Assembly: GCF_007655135.1 (NCBI RefSeq)
Contig: NC_045130.1
Location: 17,303,363-17,367,362, forward strand
DNA from: Punica granatum
Lineage: Eukaryota > Streptophyta > Magnoliopsida > Myrtales > Lythraceae
Direction of reading: 5' to 3'
DNA: 64,000 nucleotides
The notes under the pieces: model-generated
Database searches by the model: none
Seen by the model: the letters and a program-made list of their open reading frames with translations, nothing else
What the model was told of the DNA's origin: nothing
In this document: in pieces, positions 1 to 10,507 of the stretch
Layout of the letters: every line of letters begins with the position of its first letter
How positions within the stretch are numbered: position 1 is the stretch's first letter
Position numbers and translations under genes: made by a program

Positions 1-460
1 TGGGTGTGAGAAAGTTCACTCTTTTATCGTTTCATCAGTCTTTGCTTGGAGCATGTTGTGACTGCAAGCTCTTTAATCATTCTCCGTTGTAATCGGTTTG
101 GACGAAGCTGCTTATCCCGGTGGCTTCTTTGTTCTCCGAGAACTGGAGCATTCCTTCTATGTTATCTATGGGTAATTTAGGTATAAGGGCAAGTCTCGTA
201 GGGGATCAGGCATTGTACCGTACTTCTGTTGTAGTGGTATTAGCGTTCGACAAGCTCGTCTCGAACTACCCCTCTTCCGGCTTATACTGAGGCCTAGTTA
301 CACACAGAGTGGCCGAGCGGTAACATTTTATATCTAAAGAATTTCAAACTTTCGCATATAGCCTACAAAATGCTCGTGCGCCTCCTTGATAGTTCTTCTT
401 GTCGGCATCGGACTGTTTCCTAGATTAGCTCTAGATAGACGTCGATGAATATGAAGTACC

Positions 461-561
461 CCAATTGATATGTAGGATGTTTTGACTGTTCCCAAAAAAT
501 TGTTATTTGAGTTGGCTTTCAGAACATCCTACAACTGCATATCAATTGGGAACAGTCAAAA
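461..561. repeat. Nested inverted repeat (hairpin)
   Basis: CCAATTGATATGTAGGATGT near 461-480 reappears inverted near 520-550, where ACATCCTACA and ATATCAATTGG are separated by a few extra bases. GACTGTTCCC near 484-493 is inverted as GGGAACAGTC near 547-556. The loop is about 30 bases. It may be a small foldback element or the relic of one. Confidence 0.6.
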
Positions 562-603
562 CTATATCTATGTATTTTAAAGAATTAAAAATTTAACCTA
601 AAA

Positions 604-1065
604 AAATCGAGAAAATTCCATTCAGCAGTCCGAGCATTGATAGGCCATCTACATAAAATATTTTTATATTTTAAAATATTCAAAAAATAAAGAAAATTTC
701 ACTCAGCAATCCGAATATTGAGAGACCATCTATATAAAATATTTTATATTTAAAAATATTCAAAAAAATTGAGAACATGATGACTGGTCCTTAAATTTAT
801 ATTTTCATGTTAAAAAAATTTAAAAATTTATTATTTATAAAAATTTCAAAATTTGAGAAAATAATAGTCGGTCCAAAAAATTATATTTCTATGTTTTAAA
901 CAATTTAAATGAGAAATTTAAAAATTATTTCTTTATAAAAATAGAGAAAATAATGAATGGTTTCACAAATCATATCTATCTATATATAAACATATCAATT
1001 AAAAAATTAAAAAAAAAATTGTTGTTCTAAGTACACTGAAAAAATCGAGAAAATTTCATTATGTA
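604..1065. repeat. Degenerate tandem repeat, ~83-90 bp period
   Basis: About six diverged units each begin with a core like ATCGAGAAAATTcCATTCAG, near 606, 690, 768, 855, 943 and 1044. The core is followed by a phrase like GGNCCATCTANATAAAATAT and an AT-rich tail. The first two units are the clearest. No coding potential. Confidence 0.6.
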
Positions 1066-1246
1066 TATGTAGGTATATAGATATACACCATATAGCTATA
1101 TAGGTATATAGATATAGATATAGATATATAGATATAATGATAAGATGAGAGAATATCTTTCCTTCCAAATAAACTTAGAAATTATATTTTCTTCGGACAT
1201 ATATTATATTATTTGCCATATTTAAAATATATTGCTAGGAACCTAC

Positions 1247-1276
1247 CGAAATATATATATATATATATATATATAA
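1247..1276. repeat. (AT)n microsatellite at F-box promoter
   Basis: About fourteen AT dinucleotides end 30 bases before the F-box start codon. The run may supply TATA-like elements but is too low in complexity to name a TATA box. Confidence 0.7.
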
Positions 1277-1306
1277 ACACATGTCTCTAGGGTTTTGCTC
1301 ACAGCT

Positions 1307-2743
1307 ATGAAGACTACATCAGAAGTCTTCACGAACACATCGGACATGGAAGAACAGCAAGAGCAGTGTGCTACAGGAGTTGTTATTGACGAATTCGGCC
1401 TCATCGAAGATATACTTCGGAGAGTTCCCATCAAGTCTCTCGTTCGGCTACAGTTCGTCTCAAAGCAGTGGCGTTCTCTGATCTCCGATCCCGCCTTCCT
1501 CCGGAGACACGCTTCGGCTACCGGAATTTCGGTCCTCTGGAAGCACGCAAGGATCAGCAGGTCGCCTCGCCAATTTGGTCACCATGACAATTTCTCCCTC
1601 TGCACCATCGACGGTAATGGGGAGCATGGGTTTTTGAGCCTTGATAGCATGAATAGACCGGACGTGACTTTTAAGCCTGCGATATTTGGCTCGTGCAATG
1701 GCCTGTTGCTCATTAGGAGTGCCGAGTCGGAATTCGCATTGTGGAACCCATTTACCAAATCATCCAGGAGGATAACAGGATTCTGTCCCGACATGCTCCG
1801 CAATGCCAAAATCCTCTCTGGTCTCGCATATGATAGAGCAAGCGAAGATTACAAGGCGGTGGTAGTCCTATTTCCAGACAAGGGCCGTGGGGGTGCCCAT
1901 CCCCTTATATTCTCCTATAGGAGGAACTCTTGGACAAACAGTGATACGGGTGGCTTCCCATTGCCTTACTGGCCATCAGGCGCTTTCTCTAGCGGACCTA
2001 CGGTCAATGGGTGCCCTCACTGGGTCGTCACGGATTCTGTTTTTGATGACTCGAAGTTGCTGGTGTGCTTCGATGCTGTGAAGGAGGACTTGAAGTGATG
2101 ACCAGTTAATTTGCTGAGGATCCAGTAACAGTTCTTGCAGTCTGGGTTATCTATTTGTTCACGCCCTTATGGTCAACCGGTCTCGAACAAATATATATCA
2201 TTCAAAGCACTGAGGACTCGAATTGTTTATCGGTTTTGGTTTATCAGAGAACATTAGTTAAATTTACTCGGTTCTATGACTCCTATGGTTTGTCAGATAT
2301 CGACTGTTCTGTAATGAAATTCCTTAATCAGTTGATATTTGTTTCCGTGGATCAGGGAGGTGCCCTTGCTGCCCGACATGCTCAGGAGGGAGGACCACTT
2401 TGAGGTCGGGATGCTAGACGGTTGCCTGAGCATCGTGGTGATGAGCTCAGTACGGAACTCCCGAGAGGTCAGGGTCTGGTTGATGAAGCAGTATGGAGTA
2501 GCAAAGTCCTGGACTAACGTGCACATATTGAAGGTTCCTTGCGGGACAAACTTCTTGAGACCGGTCGGTTACTTGACATGCCGAGGCCTTGGAGGAATGG
2601 TAATGGAGAAGGATGTGAAACAAGTGGTGGAGTTCAATGTTAGGAATAATATCCATACAAGGAAGACCATAGCACATTACGATGATCCAAATGAAAGAAC
2701 TACTGTGTACGTCGAATCGATTGTATCTCCATGGGGACTGTGA
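1307..2743 (+). CDS. F-box protein with F-box-associated region
   Basis: Probable substrate-recognition subunit of an SCF ubiquitin ligase. The proposed model is exon 1 1307-2094, intron 2095-2355 (GTGATG..ATCAG) and exon 2 2356-2743, giving 391 aa, a usual length for this family. Start is ATG at 1307; an upstream TTG is ignored. The F-box is at about residues 29-70 (DEFGLIEDILRRVPIKSLVR, then FVSKQWRSLISDPAF). An FBA-type segment follows, with GSCNGLLLI and ALWNPFTKSSRRI. Exon 2 supplies the C-terminal part (FEVGMLDGCLSIV, then VRVWLMKQYGVAKSWT). The 261-bp interval is a multiple of three and contains an in-frame TGA at 2096-2098. It is either an intron with a weak donor or a disabling insertion. 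The substrate cannot be inferred. Confidence 0.8.
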
Positions 2744-4832
2744 CCAACGATGGAGAAAATTGAGTTGATTGATTAGGTATGTACATACAATATATATACA
2801 TCGACCGATCATGTCTTCCTTTTTCGTTGGAACGATATTTAATGCACTTTAATATATCAGCCAAGTCAGTCCAGCAGGGAAAAATTCATGTGTTATAAAT
2901 CACGGCAAAGAAACAATTACGATATGCATGAAAGCATTGGCCCCTGGAACATCAGATAATTTTCCATCACGTCTTCTAAGAAAAGAAAGGAATCGCCGGA
3001 GCCGTCGATGAATATAAAGGCGACGGGGAGGAACATGCCTCTGGATCTATTATCTGAGCAGTGAATGGGGGGAGTGTTTGAGCAAGTTAGTGAGCGGTTG
3101 GCTCCCTTGCTGAGCTTTGTTTAGGAGGTTCTTCACTCCCTGTGTCATCTGTTAAAATCATTACACGTATAAATTGTCATCAATTATAAGATCAATCGTC
3201 ATATATTGATTAAATCTTGCAGTCACTGATTAAGAGCTGAGCAAACAATCCTTGCACTGATACTCTTGAAAGTTTCCATTGCAGACTTTATGCCCAAAAA
3301 CTATGTCCGGTGTATATGGACAACATTAGATGCTGGATCACATTTGGCCATAGTCTTGGCATAAACTGAATCTTCTCCTGGTTGTTGCAGAAGATCAAAC
3401 CTAATGCTTCATCTGGCTCACCAGCATGACAGCCCAAACTGTTCCAGATACAAAGTAGCCCGACCACGACATCTGCAACCCTCAAGGAAAGCAGCCGCTC
3501 ATTCAGTCCCCTGTCATCTATTAGCATGTTTCCATAAATCTATTTCTCGCATAAGTGCTATCTAATCTTATTGAGATTTCTTTTCGGTTTTATTCTTTTT
3601 ATTTAAGCTCCTCAGGACTATATTGTCAACCATTCAGCCGTGGAAAATAGCAGGCCATGAGACAAATGCATCTCATCTGAACTATTAAACTGAACCTCAG
3701 TTTTTGAAATTGAGAGACTGCTGAGGTGGGACAGCTTGGGTTTGCTCGATTGAGAAGTCATAACTTGCGTTAGACTGGAAGTGGATTATTTCCATTCGTT
3801 ATGCTTCAGGATTATGGCTTCTTCATTTCTTTCATTGGATCTATGTGCAATGAAAACTTATGAGGTGTCGGAATTAATCAACAAACAACTAATTTATCGG
3901 AACTAAATGCAAAGATTACATAGGTCCAGTAAAGCAGCTCTGTTGAGCTCAACATCCCTTATTTGACGTACATATTTTATAAGTTTGAATACAATGACCA
4001 CATATCCGCTGTCTACGAAGTCAGAATTCTATTCTGTAAAATCATAGTTCTCGTACCTACTTCTACAGTCTCGGAGTTGAACTTGAGCCCCGATAGGTAT
4101 CACAGGACAGTTCGATATTCCCCTGAAAGCCAAGAACAGGCAGTCCTTTCAGTGTTCTTATTTGGTCTCGTTCATTTTTCTTTTTCTTTTTCTTTTTCTT
4201 TTTTTGGTCTACGTACTTGTTTGGTGGCTTAGTTCTGCTTTCATTAAGTGTAGCATGATTGTTTGCATATTTCTCCTTACTCGAACGTAAACACGATAAC
4301 TTACCACTCTAACAATTTATGGAAAGTTCACTGACAAATTTTCCTTTTTTTTGGAACTTTTAGTCATTAAAAATTTGTATACAAGTTCTCTTTGTGTTTA
4401 ATATCATACACCATACTCCTGAACTGGTCCAATTATATGTACTAATCCGAACTAGTAATGAATGTTTCAGTTGAGATATTCATATATATTTTTCTTTTTC
4501 AAATACAAACGTTGAACAAAAATGTGATCTCAAGCGCCTAAGCTATACCAATTCAGTTGTAGTATTTCTAAGAGATGACACCTTGGTTTAAATGATCATG
4601 CTCCTAACCTAGCGTCGATTTTAATCGTATTTTCTCACCTTTGCCATACAATGTTGATGAAATAGTTCGCACAATTTTGCCCTCAACTGATCGTTGGTGA
4701 GAATCTGATCAATTTTCCTCATTTCTTGACTTCGAGGTTAAGGAATACATTAAGCATGCACAAGATTCTCATTATACAACTGTACAAATCTGAACTGTTC
4801 GGATTTTGATTTGAATATATAGAAACAATTCA
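2744..4832. other. Intergenic, no gene recognised
   Basis: No convincing coding sequence. A pyrimidine-rich hexamer-like run (TTTTTC repeats) lies near 4168-4203. An open minus-strand stretch at 3288-3527 has no recognisable family and no clear splice context, so it is not called. Confidence 0.5.
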
Positions 4833-5071
4833 GCATTTGGTTTCAAAGTATGATTTTAAAATCAGATTTTGATTTTGAAAAAGAGTGGTATAAATGATTA
4901 TATATGGAGTTCGTCATTTGACTTTGTATGAGTTATTTTGTTTTGTTGTGGAAAAAAGAGTGGTATAAATGGGGTTCACCCTTTAACTTTGCATGAGTTA
5001 TTTAGTTTTGTTATGGGTAGAATTAAGTTAAAGTGTGAATTTTAAAATCACACTTTGAAATCAAACAAGCC
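4833..5071. mobile_element. MITE with internal tandem duplication
   Basis: The termini are inverted copies: left TTTGGTTTCAAAGTATGATT and, inverted, right TTTGATTTCAAAGTGTGATT. Inside, a ~73-bp block starting GAAAAAGAGTGGTATAAATG occurs twice (near 4878 and 4951). The motif GACTTTG..GAGTTATTT..TTTTGTTGTG resembles the interiors of the elements at 21.2 and 24.5 kb, which suggests one non-autonomous family. The target duplication was not resolved. Confidence 0.6.
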
Positions 5072-5277
5072 AAGGATCCAAACCTTCTAACTTCACTTTG
5101 TAACTTGTGGCTCTTTTGAGAAACGTATGTTGGAATCCTATCATTGTGCTTGAAGTTCTTCGGCCCTGAATAGACAATCTTTTTATTAAATGCAATAATA
5201 TTTTGATCATTTGCAGTGAGATCAAATTACTGTTTGTTTGTTCAAATTGATTTTCGATGAAAGCGATACGTGAGAGA

Positions 5278-5436
5278 AAGAAAGTGTAGTTCAGTGGCTA
5301 ACACTCTCGCCTGGTAACCTAGAGGTTCTAGGTTCGATTCTTATCATTGGGACTACCGTATTCATTTATTTAGATTTCATTTTCATTTTCTTGTAATAGG
5401 TCATGAGCATCCTATTGTAATCGAAAAAAAAAAAAG
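5278..5436 (+). mobile_element. tRNA-derived SINE
   Basis: A perfect A box (TAGTTCAGTGG, 5288-5298) and a B box (GGTTCGATTC, about 5332-5341) sit at tRNA-like spacing. A short tRNA-unrelated body follows, ending in a run of about 12 A (5425-5436). AAAGCGA occurs just upstream (about 5260) and directly after the A run, so it may be a target-site duplication. It is not called a functional tRNA because no acceptor stem pairs. Confidence 0.7.
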
Positions 5437-6617
5437 CGAAATAGATTAGGGGAACCCATTAAGGGTGTTGTAGGCCCCTTGCTATTGCACAGAAATCCTC
5501 TAATAAGTTTGCCCGACTGCCAGTGGCAATTTACTGCTTGATCGGCTAAAAGGTTGCAATAATCCTGATCAAGGTGGCACATCCAAGCCCACCTCGACCC
5601 TAACCGAGGACAATGTAGTTGTTGGAATATGTTAATGACCTTAATTAGGATCAGGTGGCTTCCCGGTCTAATAACGGGGGCAGTTATGTTCAATGCATTC
5701 CGCCAACGGTTACCACATGAATCGGTCCAAGCACGAGGAAGTGACTGTCATCAGTTTGGCCAAATGCCGAAAATAAACTACTTTCAGGAAATTAGCAAGT
5801 CATTTATCTATCCCTACCAAGGTAAGGAACCGGCATTTGATATCACATAACTTTTACACATTTTAATTCACTCAATTGCGTATTCGGGAACTAATTCTGC
5901 ATTCAACCGAGTTCGTAATTGAAAACTAATTTTGCCTTGTTAGTGGGCGATTATTATGGCGTCAGTCTAATGTCACAAGTTCATCACAATCATCTGACTG
6001 GATTGACCCTCTGCCCACTGGAAGTTGAAAGTCAGAAATGGTAATTTTATTAGTTAAAGCTCCAATACGTCCATCAGACTTCTGCCTCCAAGTTAAATAA
6101 ATCTTTTAAAATTAAAATGTTGAACTGTGCTTGGCCTTGATCCTCTTGAGTCAAAGCACTCCACTGAACGAAGGATCTCGAAATTACTAATTTCCAATTA
6201 AACCAGTCACGTCAAATGATTTTCTTTTTAGAAAACGAAATTTCGTATCATTCGAAGACAATCGAAATCCTTGAGCCATCTTGCTGTAAAAATGCCCTTG
6301 CTAAGTGCCTCCACGCACGAGAGATTCCGTGGCCCTGCCGAATCGAGATTGTGTATAGCACAGCTCTTTCAGAATTCAAATATGGTCCAATATCACAAAT
6401 TTCTCTCCCTTCTGGTATTCATGTATTTGGAATATTTCTGAGCAACTTTTCTATGCGTTTGGGGTAGAAATGGGGCCGAAGTCAACGGCAGTCCAAATTT
6501 TGACTCGTTCCTGACAAAAACACATTATGTATATATCCCTTTCTGTCAACCCAAAACCCTCGAAAAAGGTTCGATTTGGTCGTTTTTCACTTCCCCCGCT
6601 TTCCTTCCCTCGAAGAG
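5437..6617. other. Intergenic, no gene recognised
   Basis: Moderately AT-rich. Open stretches on both strands near 5412-5850 and 6216-6467 show no family resemblance and no splice or promoter context. Confidence 0.5.
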
Positions 6618-6880
6618 TTCATTGTCACTTTGGTATTCCAATTTTTCAATTTTCGCACTTCACTACATGAATTTTCAAAATTAAAAATTTGATCCTTCAA
6701 TTTTCAAAAACTATAACAAAATAGTTCTTTTAGCCATTTTTTGGCCAACAGTTCGGTCCCTAAAAGTATCATTTTGTTATGATTTTTGAAAATTTAGAGA
6801 TCAAATTCTTGATTTTTAAAATTCACGTGGTTAAGTACTGACAATTGAAAATTTTGAGAACTAAAGTATTGGTGGACTCC
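6618..6880. mobile_element. Foldback/MITE-like inverted-repeat element
   Basis: Two arms of about 115 bases are near-inverted copies around a centre near 6745. Left-arm phrases such as TTTGATCCTTCAATTTTCAA and ACTATAACAAAATAG are mirrored on the right as TTGAAAATTTAGAGATCAAA and CATTTTGTTATGATT. No coding sequence. Family unassigned. Confidence 0.55.
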
Positions 6881-7118
6881 ATCACCAAATGTCGCTAATG
6901 ACTATGAAATTCATTTCCTATTCGTGTCATTGGCTGAACAACATGATATGACGGAAACTCTACGCATGGCGAATGCTTAACGGTGATCGACTAACTGTTT
7001 ATAGTGCTAAAACTGTTCATATTCTCAACATGCGCATCATATTTTCTCGATGACGTCGCAATTACCAAGCAACTAAAGGCAAGTGCACGGAAGGAGGGAA
7101 AGTAAACTGTTGGAGCCC

Positions 7119-7125
7119 TATATTA
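7119..7125 (+). promoter_or_regulatory. Probable TATA box of cupredoxin gene
   Basis: TATATTA in the context CCCTATATTAACC, 127 bases before the start codon. This would place the transcription start near 7150 with a leader of about 100 bases. Assigned by sequence and position only. Confidence 0.45.
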
Positions 7126-7251
7126 ACCCTCCCAAGGGATGCAACAATAATTCACCCAACTCAACTTACAATCAGATCATCTCTCCATCCCCCCCAATTG
7201 CCATCACTCCTAATATTAATTCTCTCATCTTTCTGTTCTTCAACTTCAGTC

Positions 7252-8015
7252 ATGGGCTTGAAACTCCTTGCCTTCCTCGTAGCGGTTGCTGCGGTGGCCG
7301 CTTCTGCTGCAGCCAATTTCGGCGAGCCGAACAATGTTAACATGTCGAACTACTACTATGGTTGGGGCCGCCCGAGATCGGGTTCCAACTGCTCTCATAG
7401 CTCCAGAGAGATAATCGTGGGAGGAGACAATCGCTGGCAGTTTGGGTTTGATTATAACAGCTGGGCCTTTAAAAATAATCCTTTCTATGTGAATGACACC
7501 CTTGGTATGATATGCATGCGCATGAACCCTTTTATCGATCGACTACTATCTTTTTCCTTTCTTACATTTTTCTAACAGATCATAAAGTGTTCCTCAACCT
7601 ATTTATTTAAGATGATCCCTATTCAGAAATCGATTTGGCTCTAATCGCAAAGTGTTTAAAAAAAATCAGAGTTATTTTTCAAAACCAAACATATATCAAC
7701 AGCTGTAAATATACTGATATTGTTTTCTTTGTCTTCATTGTTGCAGTCTTCAAGTATGCTGCACCGAGCGAGAACAACACGCACCCGCACAGCGTGTACT
7801 TGTTCAACGATTTCTGGAGCTTCAGAAGGTGCAACCTGAAGAGGGCCACGATGCTCGCGAACACATCAGACGGGGCCGGGGACGGGTTCAAGTTCGTACT
7901 CGCCCGGACTTGGAAGCCCTACTACTTTGCGTGTGGCGCGAGCAACGGGTTCCACTGCACCAACGGCAACATGAAATTCTTTATCATGCCGAGGATCCGC
8001 TGGTGGAACAAGTGA
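7252..8015 (+). CDS. Secreted phytocyanin-like cupredoxin
   Basis: Predicted small blue-copper-type protein of the cell exterior, 173 aa. Exon 1 is 7252-7504, intron 7505-7746 (GTATGA..TTGCAG), exon 2 7747-8015. The junction rebuilds NDTL-VFKY, a conserved phytocyanin strand. Residues 1-21 are a signal peptide with cleavage near ASAAA. The cupredoxin domain spans about 54-166, from IVGGDNRWQF. Candidate type-1 copper ligands are His99 (THPHSV), Cys147 (YYFACG), His154 and Met160 (FHC then GNMKF). Cys113 and Cys155 fit the family disulfide. Met at the axial position resembles plantacyanin or uclacyanin rather than stellacyanin. Several N-x-S/T sites are present. There is no Pro/Ser-rich tail or hydrophobic C terminus, so no GPI anchor is predicted. 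Redox partner unknown. Confidence 0.88.
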
Positions 8016-8219
8016 ACTGATCCATCGACGAAAGTGTTAGTTAAGATCGTCACCGGGAAAACAACTTTTCCTTCTCTAATTTTTCCTTTGCATCATATGT
8101 TCTGAATTTTAAATAAGTTTTCTTGTTGTCTTATAGATAGCAAAAGAGAATAAGTTTGTAATAAGCTCGATGGAGAACTTGTTATTTGTCACACGGTTAT
8201 ATTTTCAGATTGCTGTCTT

Positions 8220-8225
8220 AATAAA
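8220..8225 (+). terminator. Candidate polyadenylation signal, cupredoxin gene
   Basis: AATAAA about 205 bases after the stop codon, preceded by T-rich sequence. Plant signals are loose, so this is only a candidate. Confidence 0.4.
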
Positions 8226-8239
8226 GTCATCTTTTGTTG

Positions 8240-8835
8240 GTGAGAATACCCTTAATACAATGAAATAGAGAACATATCTTTTTTTTTTTTATGGGTATTG
8301 GAGAATGTCTTTTTGATTATAAGGAAGGCCCTAATACAATGAAATAGAGAATAAGTCTTATTTTTTATTGGTATTAAATTTTCATTGGGCTTATATCCAC
8401 TTAAGTTCAAACTAATAAGTTGTAATATCAAAATATCATATAAACCCATGAATATTCCTGCATTTTTCCATGAGGGGTTAATACTTTTTTCAACACAACT
8501 TGTGATCTATTTCTACCTATATATTATCACATGCCCTTAAGCACTCCCTCTCAACAACTGACCTCGAGCCGGACTCATCTTTCCGTGCTCGGGCAAGGGG
8601 AACTTACACGAGGCGCACTCTTGGCTGCACTCGAACATATTAGATCTGGTGTGATGTGGGTGCGGACATGCGAGTGGACGCACACATGCATAACCCGGAT
8701 TCTGATACCATATTAAATTTCTACTGAGCTTATACGGATCTGAGTCCATATCTAGTTAAAAGCTCAAATTAATAACTGATGGTACCCAAACCTTATATAA
8801 ACCCATGAATATTCCTGCATTTTTTTTTCCATTTG
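8240..8835. repeat. Interspersed direct repeats
   Basis: CTTAATACAATGAAATAGAG (near 8250) recurs near 8330. A longer block ending in ATAAACCCATGAATATTCCT occurs near 8440 and again near 8800, separated by about 360 bases. The middle holds a GC-richer stretch (8540-8720). This looks like a duplicated or nested repeat remnant downstream of the cupredoxin gene. Confidence 0.55.
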
Positions 8836-9317
8836 AAATTAATATTCTCAACAACGAGCACCTGTAATTTCTTTTTTAATTTTACATTTTGCTTTCTATG
8901 CCTTATTCTTCATGTATAAACCCAATTATGCATGTTATCAAGATTCGAATATAAAATTTCCAACCTACGCTAGCTAGGAGCCACCTCGATCAATATATGT
9001 TATTAATTATCAACTACTTTGTATAGCAATCTATTGGATATATTTCAGGGTGTAGGTGAAGTAAATACTAATAAACAGAAGGAAAAAATATGAAAGCTAG
9101 ATTTAATGAAAATAATATGAGAACCGAATTCAATTAATTTTAACTATATCATCGAGAGAAAAAGGAAAATAATTGGGCTTTAGAAGCAGAAAGTCGGCCC
9201 ATTAATTAAACTAGAAGCCCATCTGAAATCAGTCCCGCCGTATCATCTTTACCCGCCTAAAATCGTCGGCTTAAGCCCCGTCTGCCGCCGTGGACGGCTG
9301 ATTTGCCGGGGAGAGAG

Positions 9318-10507
9318 ATGAGCGTGTTCGGAGGAGATAGCTGGGCGAGGGAGCAGCACCACCGGAAGAGGAGAGTCGACGATCTCGCGATCGAAGGTCT
9401 CGACGGATCATGTTACAGGAAGCTCTCCAATGGCAAGTTCGCCTGCCTCGTTTGCCCTAACAGTCCCGTCCTCGATTCGCCTCTCATGCTCGCTGTACGT
9501 TTTATTTCTCCCCTCTCTAATTGATGATGAAGATGGTCTATTCTGAGCATTTTTCATTGTATGATGAATTGTGGATCCGTTACTTGATAGGGATGCAATT
9601 GCAGAGCTGATTGGGTTCTAATCGTCGATTATAATTCCGAGGAAAGATATTTGTTTGCGGTTTTCAGCTTTGCGAGTGGAGTAAAGAGAGTATGGCTTAG
9701 GGTTTTAGGGTGTTAGCTTTGCAAGGATTCATATTCTCATCAGTCGAAGGAACTCGATAATGTAGGACTATAGAATTGAGCTCGATTATGTCATTTTTCG
9801 GAAACATAACATGTTTGTTAGCTTGACGAAGTTTATGGGAGCAATCACTGTATACTCAAATATGATCTGATTGCGTGGTTTAAATTGGAAGGTGCATCGT
9901 AATGGATCAAGACACCGAGCTGCAGAGTCCCGTCTGAAGGAAAAAGAGCTGATCAGAAGGGATGAGATCAACAAAAGAATTGCCTTGTCCGGAGATTCTT
10001 CCACCTCGAGCAGCAGTAGGATTTCGAGTAAACCGTTGATTGAACAGACTAGGCATATCGCCTTCGAAGTCCTCAGCAGAAAACCTATAACAGAGGATGC
10101 TAAGGGCGAGTGCATTAATGCGAGATTCGCTGTCTCGGGCCCTTCTGTTGTGCAATCAAATCCTCAGGAAAGTGTCTCTCTCCCTGCAAAAGAAGCAAGT
10201 GCTGGTGCTGTTGAACAGCAGCAACTTGTGGATTTCAGGGAGTGTCGGGAAAGGGAGCTAAAGTTCACATCTGCTGGGTGGAAGCGTGATGGTAATGGCA
10301 GATGGTACAAAGACGAAAATGTAAGTATACGGCCTATCAAAAGCTATATTCGCATGGCACTGACTGATCTGATCTTCATTTTATATCCCCACAGTCAATG
10401 ACACTTTGCAACAGGAAAATGTTCTCAGAGGAACTTATTGCTTAGACATTCTAATACAGGTCGAGTTTGACTCTGATGAGGAGGATCCAAACGTCTGCCT
10501 TGCATAG
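9318..10507 (+). CDS. TTL: SCNM1/TITAN-like C2H2 zinc-finger protein
   Basis: Predicted nuclear protein of the SCNM1/TITAN-like family. Human SCNM1 is a minor-spliceosome factor; the role here is inferred by family. Exons 9318-9494, 9892-10320 and 10460-10507 give 217 aa. Introns begin GTACGT and GTAAGT and end GAAG and ACAG. A basic HHRKRR lies at 14-19. The zinc finger is Cys43, Cys46, His61, His67, and intron 1 splits it between the Cys and His pairs. HRAAESRLKEKELIRRDEIN follows. A Ser-rich linker leads to the C-terminal signature KFTSAGWKRDGNGRWYKDEN and EFDSDEEDPNVC. Start ATG 9318 is the first in frame. The intron-1 acceptor (AAATTGGAAG) is purine-rich and unusual. The exon-3 frame runs on past the TAG as WNEMLKIW, so the C terminus could differ in other alleles. 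Confidence 0.82.

Larger units (their letters stand above)
1..1246. other. Left edge, no gene recognised
   Basis: The first ~420 bases are of balanced composition and could be the tail of a neighbouring transcription unit or a repeat, but hold no open frame worth calling. From about 455 onward the DNA becomes AT-rich and repetitive, as described in the repeat entries. Confidence 0.5.

Noticed and set aside
306..325. GAGTGGCCGAGCGGT resembles the 5' part of a Ser/Leu tRNA
   Set aside because: No anticodon stem, B box or acceptor stem follows at the right spacing. A chance or fragment match.
3288..3527. Minus-strand 80-codon open stretch with some protein-like segments
   Set aside because: No family resemblance, no proper ATG context and no convincing splice partners.
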